From: Hyaloscypha bicolor E
Lineage: Eukaryota; Ascomycota; Leotiomycetes; Helotiales; Hyaloscyphaceae
NCBI RefSeq assembly: GCF_002865645.1
Contig: NW_020194684.1
Coordinates: 3,415,030-3,479,029, forward strand
DNA length: 64,000 nucleotides
Direction of reading: 5' to 3'
The notes under the pieces are model-generated. The model saw nothing but the letters and a program-made list of their open reading frames with translations. It did no database searches and had not been told where the DNA came from. Each line of letters starts with the position of its first letter. The stretch's first letter is position 1. Below, piece by piece: positions 45,767 to 54,919 of the stretch. The translations under genes and the position numbers were made by a program.

Positions 45767-48382
45767 ATGGTGCGCCTCACTCACAATGCCCGCGTTGGGT
45801 CCAATGGCTCTATTTCCTCCATGCCCAATGGACATGACCAGACTGCCTCCAATGGTTCAGGTCGACACCACCGGAGTTCATCCCTTACCTCCAATGGATC
45901 CAATGGCCAGGGCCGTAGATGCAGCATCTCCAACAGTTTCAATGGCCCAGCCTCTCCTACTCCTGTCAGGAAGGACGCTAAAGATCGCTTTGAATTGAAC
46001 GTTGCAGACGATAATCCAGTCCCTCTCCTCCGTCCAACAAAAAACGGCGACCGTTATGAACTGACCAGTCCAACGGCTATGCCAAAGGCCGACGGATTCT
46101 TGTGGAACCAGAGGATGATGATCCAAGTCACCTGCCGCGGGTACGCAACTGCACAGTTCCTGCAGCCCGAGCCGGCCAAGTACGCCCATGCGCCCAACAT
46201 CGAGGCTAAAACCTTCATGCAGCCCGAGCAGGCCTACTATGCGCACCATCCAGGACGCTTCGTCTACATCAAGGATGAGGAGTCTGGTGAACTATTCTCC
46301 GCGCCCTACGAGCCGTGCCGCACGCCGGTCAACCGCTTCGTCTTCTCGGTTGGCAAAAGCGACATCCAATGGACCGTGGAGCATCTCGGAATCCACGTGG
46401 AATTGACCCTGAGCCTTCCCACCCATGATGTAGCAGAAATGTGGACCGTCAAGGTCACTAACCTGTCCGGCCGCCCCCGCAAGATCTCTGTCTACCCTTA
46501 CTTCCCCATCGGCAACATGTCGTGGATGAACCAGGCGGCCGAGTACCGGGAGGACTTGGGAGGAGTGGTAGCTAGCAGCGTCACGCCGTACCAGAAGGCG
46601 CAAGACTACTTCAAGAACAAGACCCTCAAGGATAAAACTTTCTTCCTCTGTGAGACGCCGCCCACTTCGTGGGAATGTATGCAGGATGCATTCGAAGGGG
46701 AGGGTGGCCTGCATGCCCCCTCCGCACTGATGGATCAGCCCGACCTATCGAAGGGAGATGCGCGCTACGAGGTCCCGATAGCCGCCGTACAGTATCGTAC
46801 ATCGCTGGAAGCAAACGAGCAGCGTGCTTACCGTTTCCTGTTCGGTCCAGCCGTCGATGATACTGAGATTCATTCTATGCGCAAGAAGTATCTCAGCGAG
46901 GAGGGCTTCGCCAAGTCACAGCGCGACTATGCGTTGTATATCGAGCAGGGGCGGGGATGTCTCCACATCGAAACCCCGGATAAGCATCTCGACAACTTCG
47001 TGAACAATTGGTTACCTCGCCAAGTGTACTACCACGGCGATGTGAACCGCTTAACCACTGATCCCCAGACCAGAAACTACCTGCAAGACAACATGGGAAT
47101 GAGCTTCATCAAGCCAGAGGTCACACGCAAAGCTTTCCTCAAAGCACTCTCGCAACAGGAAGCAAGCGGAAACATGCCAGACGGAATTCTCTTGGCAGAA
47201 GGTGCGGAATTGAAGTACATCAATCAGGTACCACACACCGACCATTGTGTCTGGTTGCCGGTCACGTTGGAAGTCTACCTTGCCGAGACTGGCGATTATG
47301 ATGTCCTGGACGAGGAGGTGAAGAGGGTTGATGGAACCACCAACACTGTGTTCTGGGGCTTCTGCAAAGCCATGGACTGGTTGATCGCTGCGCGCGACGA
47401 GCGTGGCCTCAGCTACATCAAGGAGGGAGATTGGTGTGATCCGATGAATATGGTCGGGTACAAAGGTAAAGGTGTTTCGGGCTGGCTGACTGTTGCTAGC
47501 GGAGTGGCGCTGAAGATTTGGGCTGGTATCTGCGACCAACAAGGCCAACCCAGGCTGGCTGCAAGATACCGCGCTGGAGTACAAGCGGTCAACGAAGCTG
47601 CCAATACCCATCTTTGGGACGGCGAGTGGTTTGCACGGGGCATCACCGATGATGGTGTGGTCTTCGGCACCCAGAAAGACACTGAAGGCCGCATCTGGCT
47701 CAACCCGCAAGTGTGGGCCATTCTCAGTGGAGCAGCGAGTTTAGAACAGCGAGCAAAGATCATCCCACAGGTGGAGAAGCAACTTGGCACACCGTATGGC
47801 ATTGCCATGTTTGCGCCTCCGTTCCAAAGCATGCGTGAAGACGTCGGTCGCGTGACACAGAAGTACCCAGGTTCAGCAGAGAACGGCTCAGTCTACAACC
47901 ACGCTGCCATTTTCTACATCTACAGCTTGTACACCATCGGCGAGCACGATCGCGCCTTCAAGCTCCTTCGCCAGATGCTGCCTGGTCCATCGGAAGAGGA
48001 CTACCTTCAACGTGGTCAGCTTCCAGTTTATATCCCGAACTACTACCGAGGCGCATACCACGAGTTCCCACGCACTGCAGGTCGGTCCAGCCATCTATTC
48101 AACACAGGCACCATGCCGTGGGTCTACCGCTGCCTCGTCGAAGGCCTCTGTGGTCTCCGTGGCGATGAGCACGGCCTGCGCGTGAACCCGCAGTTGCCTT
48201 CACAGTGGAACAGCATCAAAGTCACACGTCTCTTCCGTGGCGCTAAATTTGTGCTCGATATCAGGCATCAGGATGTCGAGGAGGTGATCGTCAAGATTGG
48301 AGAGAAGGTAGTGCCTGAAGCGTACATCAAAGACTTCGAGGCAGGGAAGACGTACCAGGTTTCTGTTTCCGTGCCGCGCTAA
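45767..48382 (+). CDS. GH94 phosphorylase, probable cellobionic acid phosphorylase
   Basis: Single-exon gene of 871 residues. The body matches GH94 (formerly GT36) enzymes, which split beta-glucosides with phosphate. The catalytic block is EGDWCDPMN (family general acid Asp in GDW-D). The phosphate site is represented by [17 protein letters not shown]. Other family strings are [19 protein letters not shown] and [17 protein letters not shown]. Among fungi this family member is the cellobionic acid phosphorylase described in Neurospora, which would turn oxidised cellobiose from LPMO or cellobiose dehydrogenase action into glucose 1-phosphate and gluconate; the assignment to that substrate is inferred. 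No signal peptide, so probably intracellular. The first 65-70 residues are a low-complexity Ser/Asn/Gly extension coded by repeated CCAATGG. The gene is preceded by a clear TATA box and a MITE. Confidence 0.9.
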   Translation: MVRLTHNARVGSNGSISSMPNGHDQTASNGSGRHHRSSSLTSNGSNGQGRRCSISNSFNGPASPTPVRKDAKDRFELNVADDNPVPLLRPTKNGDRYELTSPTAMPKADGFLWNQRMMIQVTCRGYATAQFLQPEPAKYAHAPNIEAKTFMQPEQAYYAHHPGRFVYIKDEESGELFSAPYEPCRTPVNRFVFSVGKSDIQWTVEHLGIHVELTLSLPTHDVAEMWTVKVTNLSGRPRKISVYPYFPIGNMSWMNQAAEYREDLGGVVASSVTPYQKAQDYFKNKTLKDKTFFLCETPPTSWECMQDAFEGEGGLHAPSALMDQPDLSKGDARYEVPIAAVQYRTSLEANEQRAYRFLFGPAVDDTEIHSMRKKYLSEEGFAKSQRDYALYIEQGRGCLHIETPDKHLDNFVNNWLPRQVYYHGDVNRLTTDPQTRNYLQDNMGMSFIKPEVTRKAFLKALSQQEASGNMPDGILLAEGAELKYINQVPHTDHCVWLPVTLEVYLAETGDYDVLDEEVKRVDGTTNTVFWGFCKAMDWLIAARDERGLSYIKEGDWCDPMNMVGYKGKGVSGWLTVASGVALKIWAGICDQQGQPRLAARYRAGVQAVNEAANTHLWDGEWFARGITDDGVVFGTQKDTEGRIWLNPQVWAILSGAASLEQRAKIIPQVEKQLGTPYGIAMFAPPFQSMREDVGRVTQKYPGSAENGSVYNHAAIFYIYSLYTIGEHDRAFKLLRQMLPGPSEEDYLQRGQLPVYIPNYYRGAYHEFPRTAGRSSHLFNTGTMPWVYRCLVEGLCGLRGDEHGLRVNPQLPSQWNSIKVTRLFRGAKFVLDIRHQDVEEVIVKIGEKVVPEAYIKDFEAGKTYQVSVSVPR

Positions 48383-49468
48383 TTTGAGCGCTGCCATGAT
48401 GCATTGGCGGGTAGACTGACTGGTCAGCGATTCTGAATTTGCAACTTTGGAGTTTTGCGTTTAGATCATCTGGCTTTGGAGGTGGTGGTTTGCACTTGTG
48501 CGTCATTTTTGCGTAGTGAACTTTAGTGTTTATATCTTTAGAGTCACGAACCAAAATCCAACTGGTTTGGGAAGGCAGTGGGCGGGCGAGCGCAACCAGG
48601 TTGCTGAACTGGAATGAGGGAGGCTTGAAATGGATTGGGTTGGGCTGGGCTGGTCATCTTCTGGATCGAAAGGCGAAACTTCCGTACGTTAGATCCCGAA
48701 TGAATCGCAAGATTCGGCATTTTCCTCTTCAGAATCTTGTGTCTATGCCTGCTGTACAGTGGTTGTCTTGATTGCCGCAAAATGAGTAACGTCAACTTGC
48801 CACTTACTTTTCTTTAATAAATGTCCTCATCACGTTGTAATGCTTGGAAAATGAATGTAAATTAAATGGCAATCAAGTGAGCTTGTGAGTACATGGATAT
48901 GTGAACAGGAACAAGTGAGGTTAAAATAGACTTGAAAACTTTACACTAAATTAGTCGAGCTACTCTTATTGGCTCCACAGCGGAGTCTGTCCTGGCGATC
49001 ACGTGTCACGTGCTTCTTCCAGCATGGATCGTCCAGCCTCCTCGTCATCTTATTCTTCATATCGATACTTGCTGTGTTCGCAAGTTGACTACTTGGTTCT
49101 TGATGACTGTCAACGGTGGAAGCGCGCCGGGAGATGAGGAGTTAGAAGTTGAGGGAGGTTATAGTCACGTGATATGAAAATTAAGGGAGTTTGGGTGTGA
49201 TGAGTCGGATGTAGGACGGTGATTCAGAAGATAATGTGAGTTATCCGTGATTTCTTTGTTTGATTAGAACCGAATGGATATGACGGCGGGAACTCATCTC
49301 ATGCCTCCTCAGAATCAACATGAAAATGGAAGACTGTGGAGAGGGAAGATTGGTATATATAGTTATAGTCCTCAATCCGATGTTCCAAGCTAGACTCAAA
49401 GGTATCTCTCAGCATCTGTTCAAAAATCCAACTATTTTGGACCTCATTCCCACCCATCCAGCAAAGTC
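48383..49468. other. Spacer with three E-boxes
   Basis: 3' flank of the GH94 gene and promoter of the next gene. CACGTG occurs at 49000-49005, 49007-49012 and 49166-49171 (GTCACGTGATA), and a TATATATAG string at about 49354. No gene seen. Confidence 0.45.
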
Positions 49469-50137
49469 ATGGGCTGCCCAACACACTCAGCCAGTCCTGC
49501 CAACCCCAAACTCGTGTCCAGAAATTATACGCTTGCTACAACGACTTGCTATATACCGTACCCAAATCTTCATGTGCTCGTCAAACATCCTAGTATCTTT
49601 CCGTCAAATATTATAGCTACTCTTGACCCGCAGCTCAGGTTCTGCTTGACATCCAAATGTCTTTTACTTTCCACTTCTAAGGAAAATATCTTTGAGTCTT
49701 GCAGGAAGAACCAGATTACAACTTCTCTCAAGGTACCGAAGGGGAGTCCCCGCTCGCCTAAATTCAACCAGATTTCGCTGCCACTTAACTTGGTGGAGTA
49801 TTTTAGAGGCTGGACAAGAGGTCAGTCAAAGCCCAAAGACAACTCTAAGGACATCGATGAATTACAGTGGGTGTTCATCCACGACAAGAAAGAAATGCTG
49901 AAGTGGAAATGCGTTAGTTGCTTTCTCCCCCCTGCTCTGAGTTTCGAGGTCTTTGGGGTTTGTGGGGTTGTGGGGATCAGACTGACGTGAAAGTGCGAAT
50001 GCGATGCAATTAATGAGGCGGTTGAAGGCGAAGATGAAGATGCACTTTTTGCGAGGGCGATGTTTCCGGGATTAGAGTTGATGGAGATAAGTTGGCAATT
50101 TGTGGACATGGACGGTGTGAGAGGTGTGAGGTTTTGA
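49469..50137 (+). CDS. Small protein of unknown function, 195 aa
   Basis: Two exons, 49469-49912 and 49994-50137, with an 81-nt GTTAGT..AAAG intron holding a CTGAC branch-like site. The second exon has very convincing codon usage and composition (CECDAINEAVEGEDEDALFA, then RAMFPGLELMEISWQF) and ends VRGVRF with TGA. The first exon begins MGCPTHSASP and is less regular, with LQWVFIHDKKEMLKWKC just before the intron. It may contain an unrecognised further intron, or the start may lie elsewhere. The acidic C-terminus and 'KWKCCECD' cysteine group could bind metal, but no family is recognised. A TATATATAG lies about 115 bp upstream of the ATG. Confidence 0.55.
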
Positions 50138-50840
50138 AGGGTAAGTGATGGGAGGGGAAGGGAGGAGGAAATGGTAGGGCTTGTGAGTTATAATGTGTTC
50201 AAGTCCAACCACGAATATTCCCCTTCGCGAATAGAACCTTCCAGTCCAGAAGGAGGACGCCAATGTGAGGCCATTGGTGAAGGGCCTGTGCCAGTTGGGA
50301 ATGCCTTTACTACCCTACTTAGTCTAATCAGTACGTAAATTACAAAGTAGCGTTGAAGTGTTCCTAATACTTTCCATTTACCACATTGATTGCAAGCTTG
50401 ATTCTTCTATCCCTGGCCATTGTTCATGTGTTGCTGTCCAATTTTGAATACTGCTAGGGGTGAGTAGTGAAGTAGCTAGATTGATTTAAACACTTACACC
50501 TGAATACTTCTTTTCAGTCTATTTTCGAATAGCATATGCCAGTTGAGAATAACCTCACACCCGCCATTGGCATATGCTAGTCAAGAATAGACTAGAATTC
50601 TTTACTAGTGCAGCAGATGCTATTCGTGAAAAGACCTGTAAGTCACGAATACTACGCCATTCGCGAAGGGGTTCATTCGTGACTGGGCTAGAACAAATGC
50701 GATGTAATTTTTCAGCGTGTAAGTTTAGCCGCTGTTGTGCAGGAGTTTTGCATGAACTGCAGATCACAGATGAATGGTGAGAAAAAAATCATTGATTACT
50801 ATTTCAACATTGTGGCCCCCAAGCCTCATCTCCCTCATCC
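50138..50840. other. Spacer with a fold-back repeat
   Basis: No gene. Repeated CGCGAA / TTCGTGA / ATTCGCGAA strings occur at 50224-50232 and 50623-50682. A 26-bp inverted repeat is annotated separately. Confidence 0.4.
50516..50593. repeat. Fold-back inverted repeat, 26-bp arms
   Basis: Arms 50516-50541 (AGTCTATTTTCGAATAGCAT, continuing ATGCCA) and 50568-50593 are inverted copies matching at 23 of 26 positions around a 26-base loop. It may be a hairpin or a tiny MITE remnant. Non-coding. Confidence 0.65.
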
Positions 50841-51967
50841 CTAGTGATCTGACCACCCATTCTTCTCCCACTCTTTATCAATAATGACTTCTTGCACGGC
50901 GTGGTATCCAATACCTGTGCCATCTTCACAGCTATTGCATCTTATATGATCACAATGACAGGAAGTGTTCTTGAGGTGGTTCAAATTGGTGTGGCGATCT
51001 CTGTTACTATTCCGTGGGTAACACACACACTGCAAATCATCAGAAGCGCTTCTTTCTCAAGGATAGAAATGCCACTTACGCAGATCCAGTAACGCCTCAC
51101 AAGATGGGCAGTCTTCCGTTTTGCCTCTTCCCAGGCCTCGTCCCACTCCTTCTTCGAGTTCGGCCTCTTCAAATGAGGATACGCCCGATTCGATTGCCCT
51201 GCAAATCTGATCGCATCGTCCAAGGAATTGATGCTTCTCACAGCATTGACAGGATTCGATGGTTTCCAAACTATCCCCCACTTCTTACCAATGCTCACTT
51301 TCTTCACAATGTCGAGAACCGTCCAAATGTTCTTTCTCCTGAGCTCATCGCTGTGCAAAGTGAAGATCCCTCGTGTGAGAATACCATCAGAGAAGGGTGG
51401 CTGAAGAACCCCGTTGTATTGGAGAATCGCCCACTCATCTGACCCGGAGTGGAGAACCCGGATGAAGCGTTCCACTTTCGCCACGTCTTTGTCCGGTACG
51501 TGCTCGTTGTTGAAGGTCAGCGCTGCGCCAGAAGGAAAGTGAAAGCTTGAAGCGCTGTTGGGGGCATTGGAGGGACCTGCTTCTGCGTTCTGGTGAAATG
51601 GAGTGTAGTTGTCTGAGTCACCTGAGTCACCGGAATCGTCTGAATGGTAGTCGACTTCTGCGGAGAGACGATTCAATCGCTCCAGCGCAATTTCCGTGCT
51701 ATTGCTTCCCATGTCGTCGTGCAACGCGTGTTCCTCATCATCCCGAGAATTCGAGTCAGATGCTTGCTCGGCTTGCTGGTTGGGTAAGAACTGGACCTCT
51801 CTGACGTTCCATTCGCCAGCGATGTTCATTCCTGTGATGTTCAACGTGCATTCAAACTTTCCTTTTCCCGAACCTGTTCTTGTGTTGGAACCCATTGGAG
51901 CCGAAGTCTTTGGATGGTCTTGAAGGCGAATAATAGAAGATAAGATTTTCGATTTACAACAGCCCAT
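50841..51967 (-). CDS. Predicted N-myristoylated protein of unknown function, 358 aa
   Basis: Two exons: 51967-51080 and 51029-50841, with a 50-nt GTAAGT..TGCAG intron. The N-terminus MGCCKSK matches the myristoylation consensus (Gly2, Ser6), with Cys3 and Cys4 as palmitoylation candidates, so the protein is probably membrane-anchored. A Ser/Asp-rich acidic linker (DDSGDSGDSDN) follows. A structured part from about residue 145 has VAKVERFIRVLHSGSDEWAI and SIGKKWGIVWKP. A Cys/His-containing tail (CHCDHIRCNSCED) in exon 2 might bind zinc. No family is recognised. The ATG at 51965-51967 is chosen because of the lipidation signal. It lies 39 bp downstream of the stop of the next minus-strand frame. 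Confidence 0.75.
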
Positions 51968-52006
51968 TACAGAACGTGTGCCTTTTCCTCATGCAAAATA
52001 CCTTTC

Positions 52007-52450
52007 TTATAGCCGTCGAATGTTACAGTTCAAGGGGCCCTGACTCATATTTGATGCATAGGTTGAATTTATTAATCTTGCTGGATGTTTGTTCTGGATG
52101 TGTCGCGTTCGGTTGTCTTTTGCCACACCGTGATGAAGTTCTCCGTGCTTCCCCAAAACGTTTAGAAACTCCAGAAGCTTCAAGCAGGACATGACTTCAC
52201 TGCCACACATCAATATGTCATCTGATCCTCTGAACGAAATGTGAGCAAAGTAAAACTCATTGTGGGCTGGAGGAGTCTGCGTACACCACGTCTTCGCCAT
52301 GCCCGACGGTATCAACTCATCCCAGCTTCTGAAGTGAATCCAGGTGTGAGAACATAAAACCCCACTCCCTTCCCCGGTATCTTGCTTCTTATCGACCTCC
52401 ACCTCAAATCCAGAGCCCTCATTGACTCCCCCTTCAGACTCCTGATTCAT
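52007..52450 (-). CDS. Small protein of unknown function, 147 aa
   Basis: Open frame from an ATG at 52450 to a TAG at 52007 with codon choice like real genes in this window. An acidic N-terminus (MNQESEGGVNEGSGFEVEVD) is followed by a more structured segment (SHTWIHFRSWDELIP, HNEFYFAHISFRGSDD, SCLKLLEFLNVLG). The last 30 residues look less coding, so an intron after about residue 115 is possible. It could alternatively be upstream exon sequence of the myristoylated-protein gene. Its ATG is only 14 bp from the start of the plus-strand gene at 52465. No family recognised. Confidence 0.45.
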   Translation of the reverse strand: MNQESEGGVNEGSGFEVEVDKKQDTGEGSGVLCSHTWIHFRSWDELIPSGMAKTWCTQTPPAHNEFYFAHISFRGSDDILMCGSEVMSCLKLLEFLNVLGKHGELHHGVAKDNRTRHIQNKHPARLINSTYASNMSQGPLNCNIRRL

Positions 52451-52464
52451 AAAACTTCAGAGCA

Positions 52465-52841
52465 ATGCCAACCACTATTTTCTATCTTTACAAGAAGGCT
52501 GCCGGATGTGAACGGCAACCAATCACCGAAAGCCCCCAATATACCATGCTGGCCAAAGTATCCGAGGCACATATTCGTCGAGATCGAATCGTTCTCTCCC
52601 CGAATGAGGACCATTTGCGGAACTTGACGGAGTCTGAAATAATGGAATGGTTCAACACGGCCGAATGGTTCTCATCGGACAGGAGGATAGAGCTGGATAG
52701 ATTGGTGGCAATCTTCATTGTTCCAACGGGAATACCTCGCCTCCGCAACGCTCGTGAGTCTTCCAAACGTGCATTCTTGCTAGAAGACTGTATATCTAAT
52801 ACGGCCTAGTGAGAAAGAACACCCCCATGCGTCTTCTCTGA
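52465..52841 (+). CDS. Small protein of unknown function, about 106 aa
   Basis: Excellent codon usage from an ATG at 52465. Preferred model is two exons, 52465-52753 and 52810-52841, with a GTGAGT..CCTAG intron of 56 nt, ending LRKNTPMRLL. Unspliced, the frame would stop at 52809 after 114 residues. The protein begins MPTTIFYLYKKAAGCERQ and includes ESEIMEWFNTAEWFSSDRR and ELDRLVAIFIVPTGIPRL. No signal peptide, and no domain that I recognise. Confidence 0.6.
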
Positions 52842-54085
52842 GACCACTTAGAACCATGAGGCATTGTTTGTACTGAGTATCAGACCAATTTTCTCAAGAT
52901 TGAGCGATGATCTTGGTGCTTGTCGACAGTTTTAACGACAACACCTCGTCAAGAGCGTTCTACACAACGCCGGCGCTTCCTGTTTTCTGAGATAATGTGG
53001 TTTGGATGTGTGTTGATTTGATATTAAATGCAAGATCTTATTTTTGAGCAATCTCAATGTTCTCTCGGACTTAAAAGTATTGGAAAAGCTTAGAGAGTGA
53101 AAAGTCGCTCAATGCCATCACGTGATCGTCCTTGAATCTGTTGGTGGCGCCATCCAATGATGCAGTAGCTGGAAGATGTTTCCATTCAATAACTGTTGCC
53201 GGTTATCCGAGAATACAGCAGATGCGGTATGGCTTGGTGAAGCAAGAAACAGACAGCGCTACTGTCGTGTGACTTGGGGATTACAACTACTTCATTTGAC
53301 GTCATCAGAAAGACTCAGCACCTTCGAAAGTATCCAGTGTATCCCTGCTCAGGCCCTAGATGAAAATTGAGCCAACACTTGCTTAACGATAGACTCAGCT
53401 CAACGTATAATTGATCATAGCTACCTACCGGGAAACACTGAAGTTGAGCGCACACAGAGATCGAACCCCACTGGAAAGCACCCCGAAAACTCCACCAGTG
53501 ATGTCAGGCGCCATGAATCGAAACGAGGGAGCTGATATGAGTTCTACCACCGTTACAAGTACAGAGATGCAGGATTCTAACGCAAGTAGACCGTTTCATG
53601 TGAGGCAATGGCTATCGTGACGTGGGAAGTTGTGATCGAGATAATCATCAATTGAGCAAAAGGCCAAAATAGACGAGCGTAACTTCCGAAGGCATAGTGC
53701 GAGCTCTTTGCGGACAATGACAGAATATCCAAACTATAGAGATGGAGATGGTCAACTGACTCCTGCCCCTAATTTTCATACTTGTTGACAGATTTTTTTT
53801 TGGTTTTTTTTGGGGGGGGGGGGGGGGGTTGGCAGCGCTCGTTTGCTCTGAAGTCACGCTTGCATCAGCAATTGTCATTGCAAACAGATGTAAGATTACA
53901 TGACTCCTCATGCAAACGAATTCTTCCCCCAGGGCGAAATATTCTACGATGCAAACTATACACCGCTGTTTAGCAAAAGGAAATATATTCAAGGCCATTG
54001 GCCTCAGAACCAGACGCTCCAACCATTGACAATTACGATTGAGTTGAACAGATACCGAAAATAATTGATATTGAAGACCATCAAC
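52842..54085. other. Spacer with long T/G homopolymers
   Basis: No supported gene; a 69-codon plus frame at 53411-53620 is too weak. It contains a T9-GG-T8-G17 tract (53793-53828) and an ATCACGTGAT palindrome (53117-53126). Confidence 0.4.
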
Positions 54086-54622
54086 ATGTGCACCAAATCT
54101 TCCCCCTCGGGGGCTGATTGGGACGCTCAGACTCTTTGTACCGAAACGATCGGCGAGAGTTCAGCTGGGCATCCTTCCGGTGACATACCATCAGATGAGC
54201 CTCGAAACTGTGATGAGATCGCCTGCCACTGCAATGGATGGACCAAGCTAAAGGATAGTTCGGAAGGCGGCGGCTACAAAACTATCGGACTCATAGCACA
54301 TATCATCTGTGATGCGAAAGTGCCGTGGGCGTTCTATATCGGCAAAGAGGTGGAGATCCGTCCTGGAACTTCTGTTGAGAAGCAGAAAGGCCAGAGCCAG
54401 AAGACCAGGAACTACGAAAAACAGCCAAATCCCCACCAGCGTGACGAAACGAGGAAAAACAACAAACAGAACGAAGGAGATAAAAAGTTGCAATCAAGTT
54501 CCGATAGGACCCGTAGTGAAGCGCTTTTCGAACCTGGGCGCTTGAGGCAAAGAATCGATCGGAGGCGCGGTGCTGTCGACCGTGGCAAACCCTCCAACCT
54601 CGAGAAGGAACTTGGAGATTGA
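54086..54622 (+). CDS. Hydrophilic protein of unknown function, 178 aa
   Basis: Single frame from the first ATG (54086; the frame is open slightly upstream, without another ATG) to TGA at 54622. The N-terminal half has several cysteines and a folded-looking piece (CHCNGWTKLKD, KTIGLIAHIICDAKVPWAFY). The C-terminal half is strongly charged and Gln/Lys/Arg-rich (KNNKQNEGDKKLQSS; RLRQRIDRRRGAVDRG), probably disordered or nucleic-acid-binding. Family not recognised. It ends 300 bp before the convergent Rrn9-like gene. Confidence 0.5.
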   Translation: MCTKSSPSGADWDAQTLCTETIGESSAGHPSGDIPSDEPRNCDEIACHCNGWTKLKDSSEGGGYKTIGLIAHIICDAKVPWAFYIGKEVEIRPGTSVEKQKGQSQKTRNYEKQPNPHQRDETRKNNKQNEGDKKLQSSSDRTRSEALFEPGRLRQRIDRRRGAVDRGKPSNLEKELGD

Positions 54623-54919
54623 ATCTTCAGTTGGCATTGATTGGAGGACTGCTCGCATAGAGTTTTGAGTTGTAGCGTTAATTATTAGGAAATAAATGTC
54701 AGACGGCGAGTATGAAAATTACTTGACACTTGGATTGACTTCCGTTCGGATGAATCATACTCTTGCTGGTGCCTCGTCGAAGGAAACTTCCGCAACATGT
54801 AAAACCAGGCGTGAATCTGAGGGGGGAAAAGTATATTTGCGTGCCTTAGACAACGAATTGTGCTTACCATGTCAACATGGGATATCATTGAGGTTATTCG
54901 TCAGAAAAATCCTCACCGG

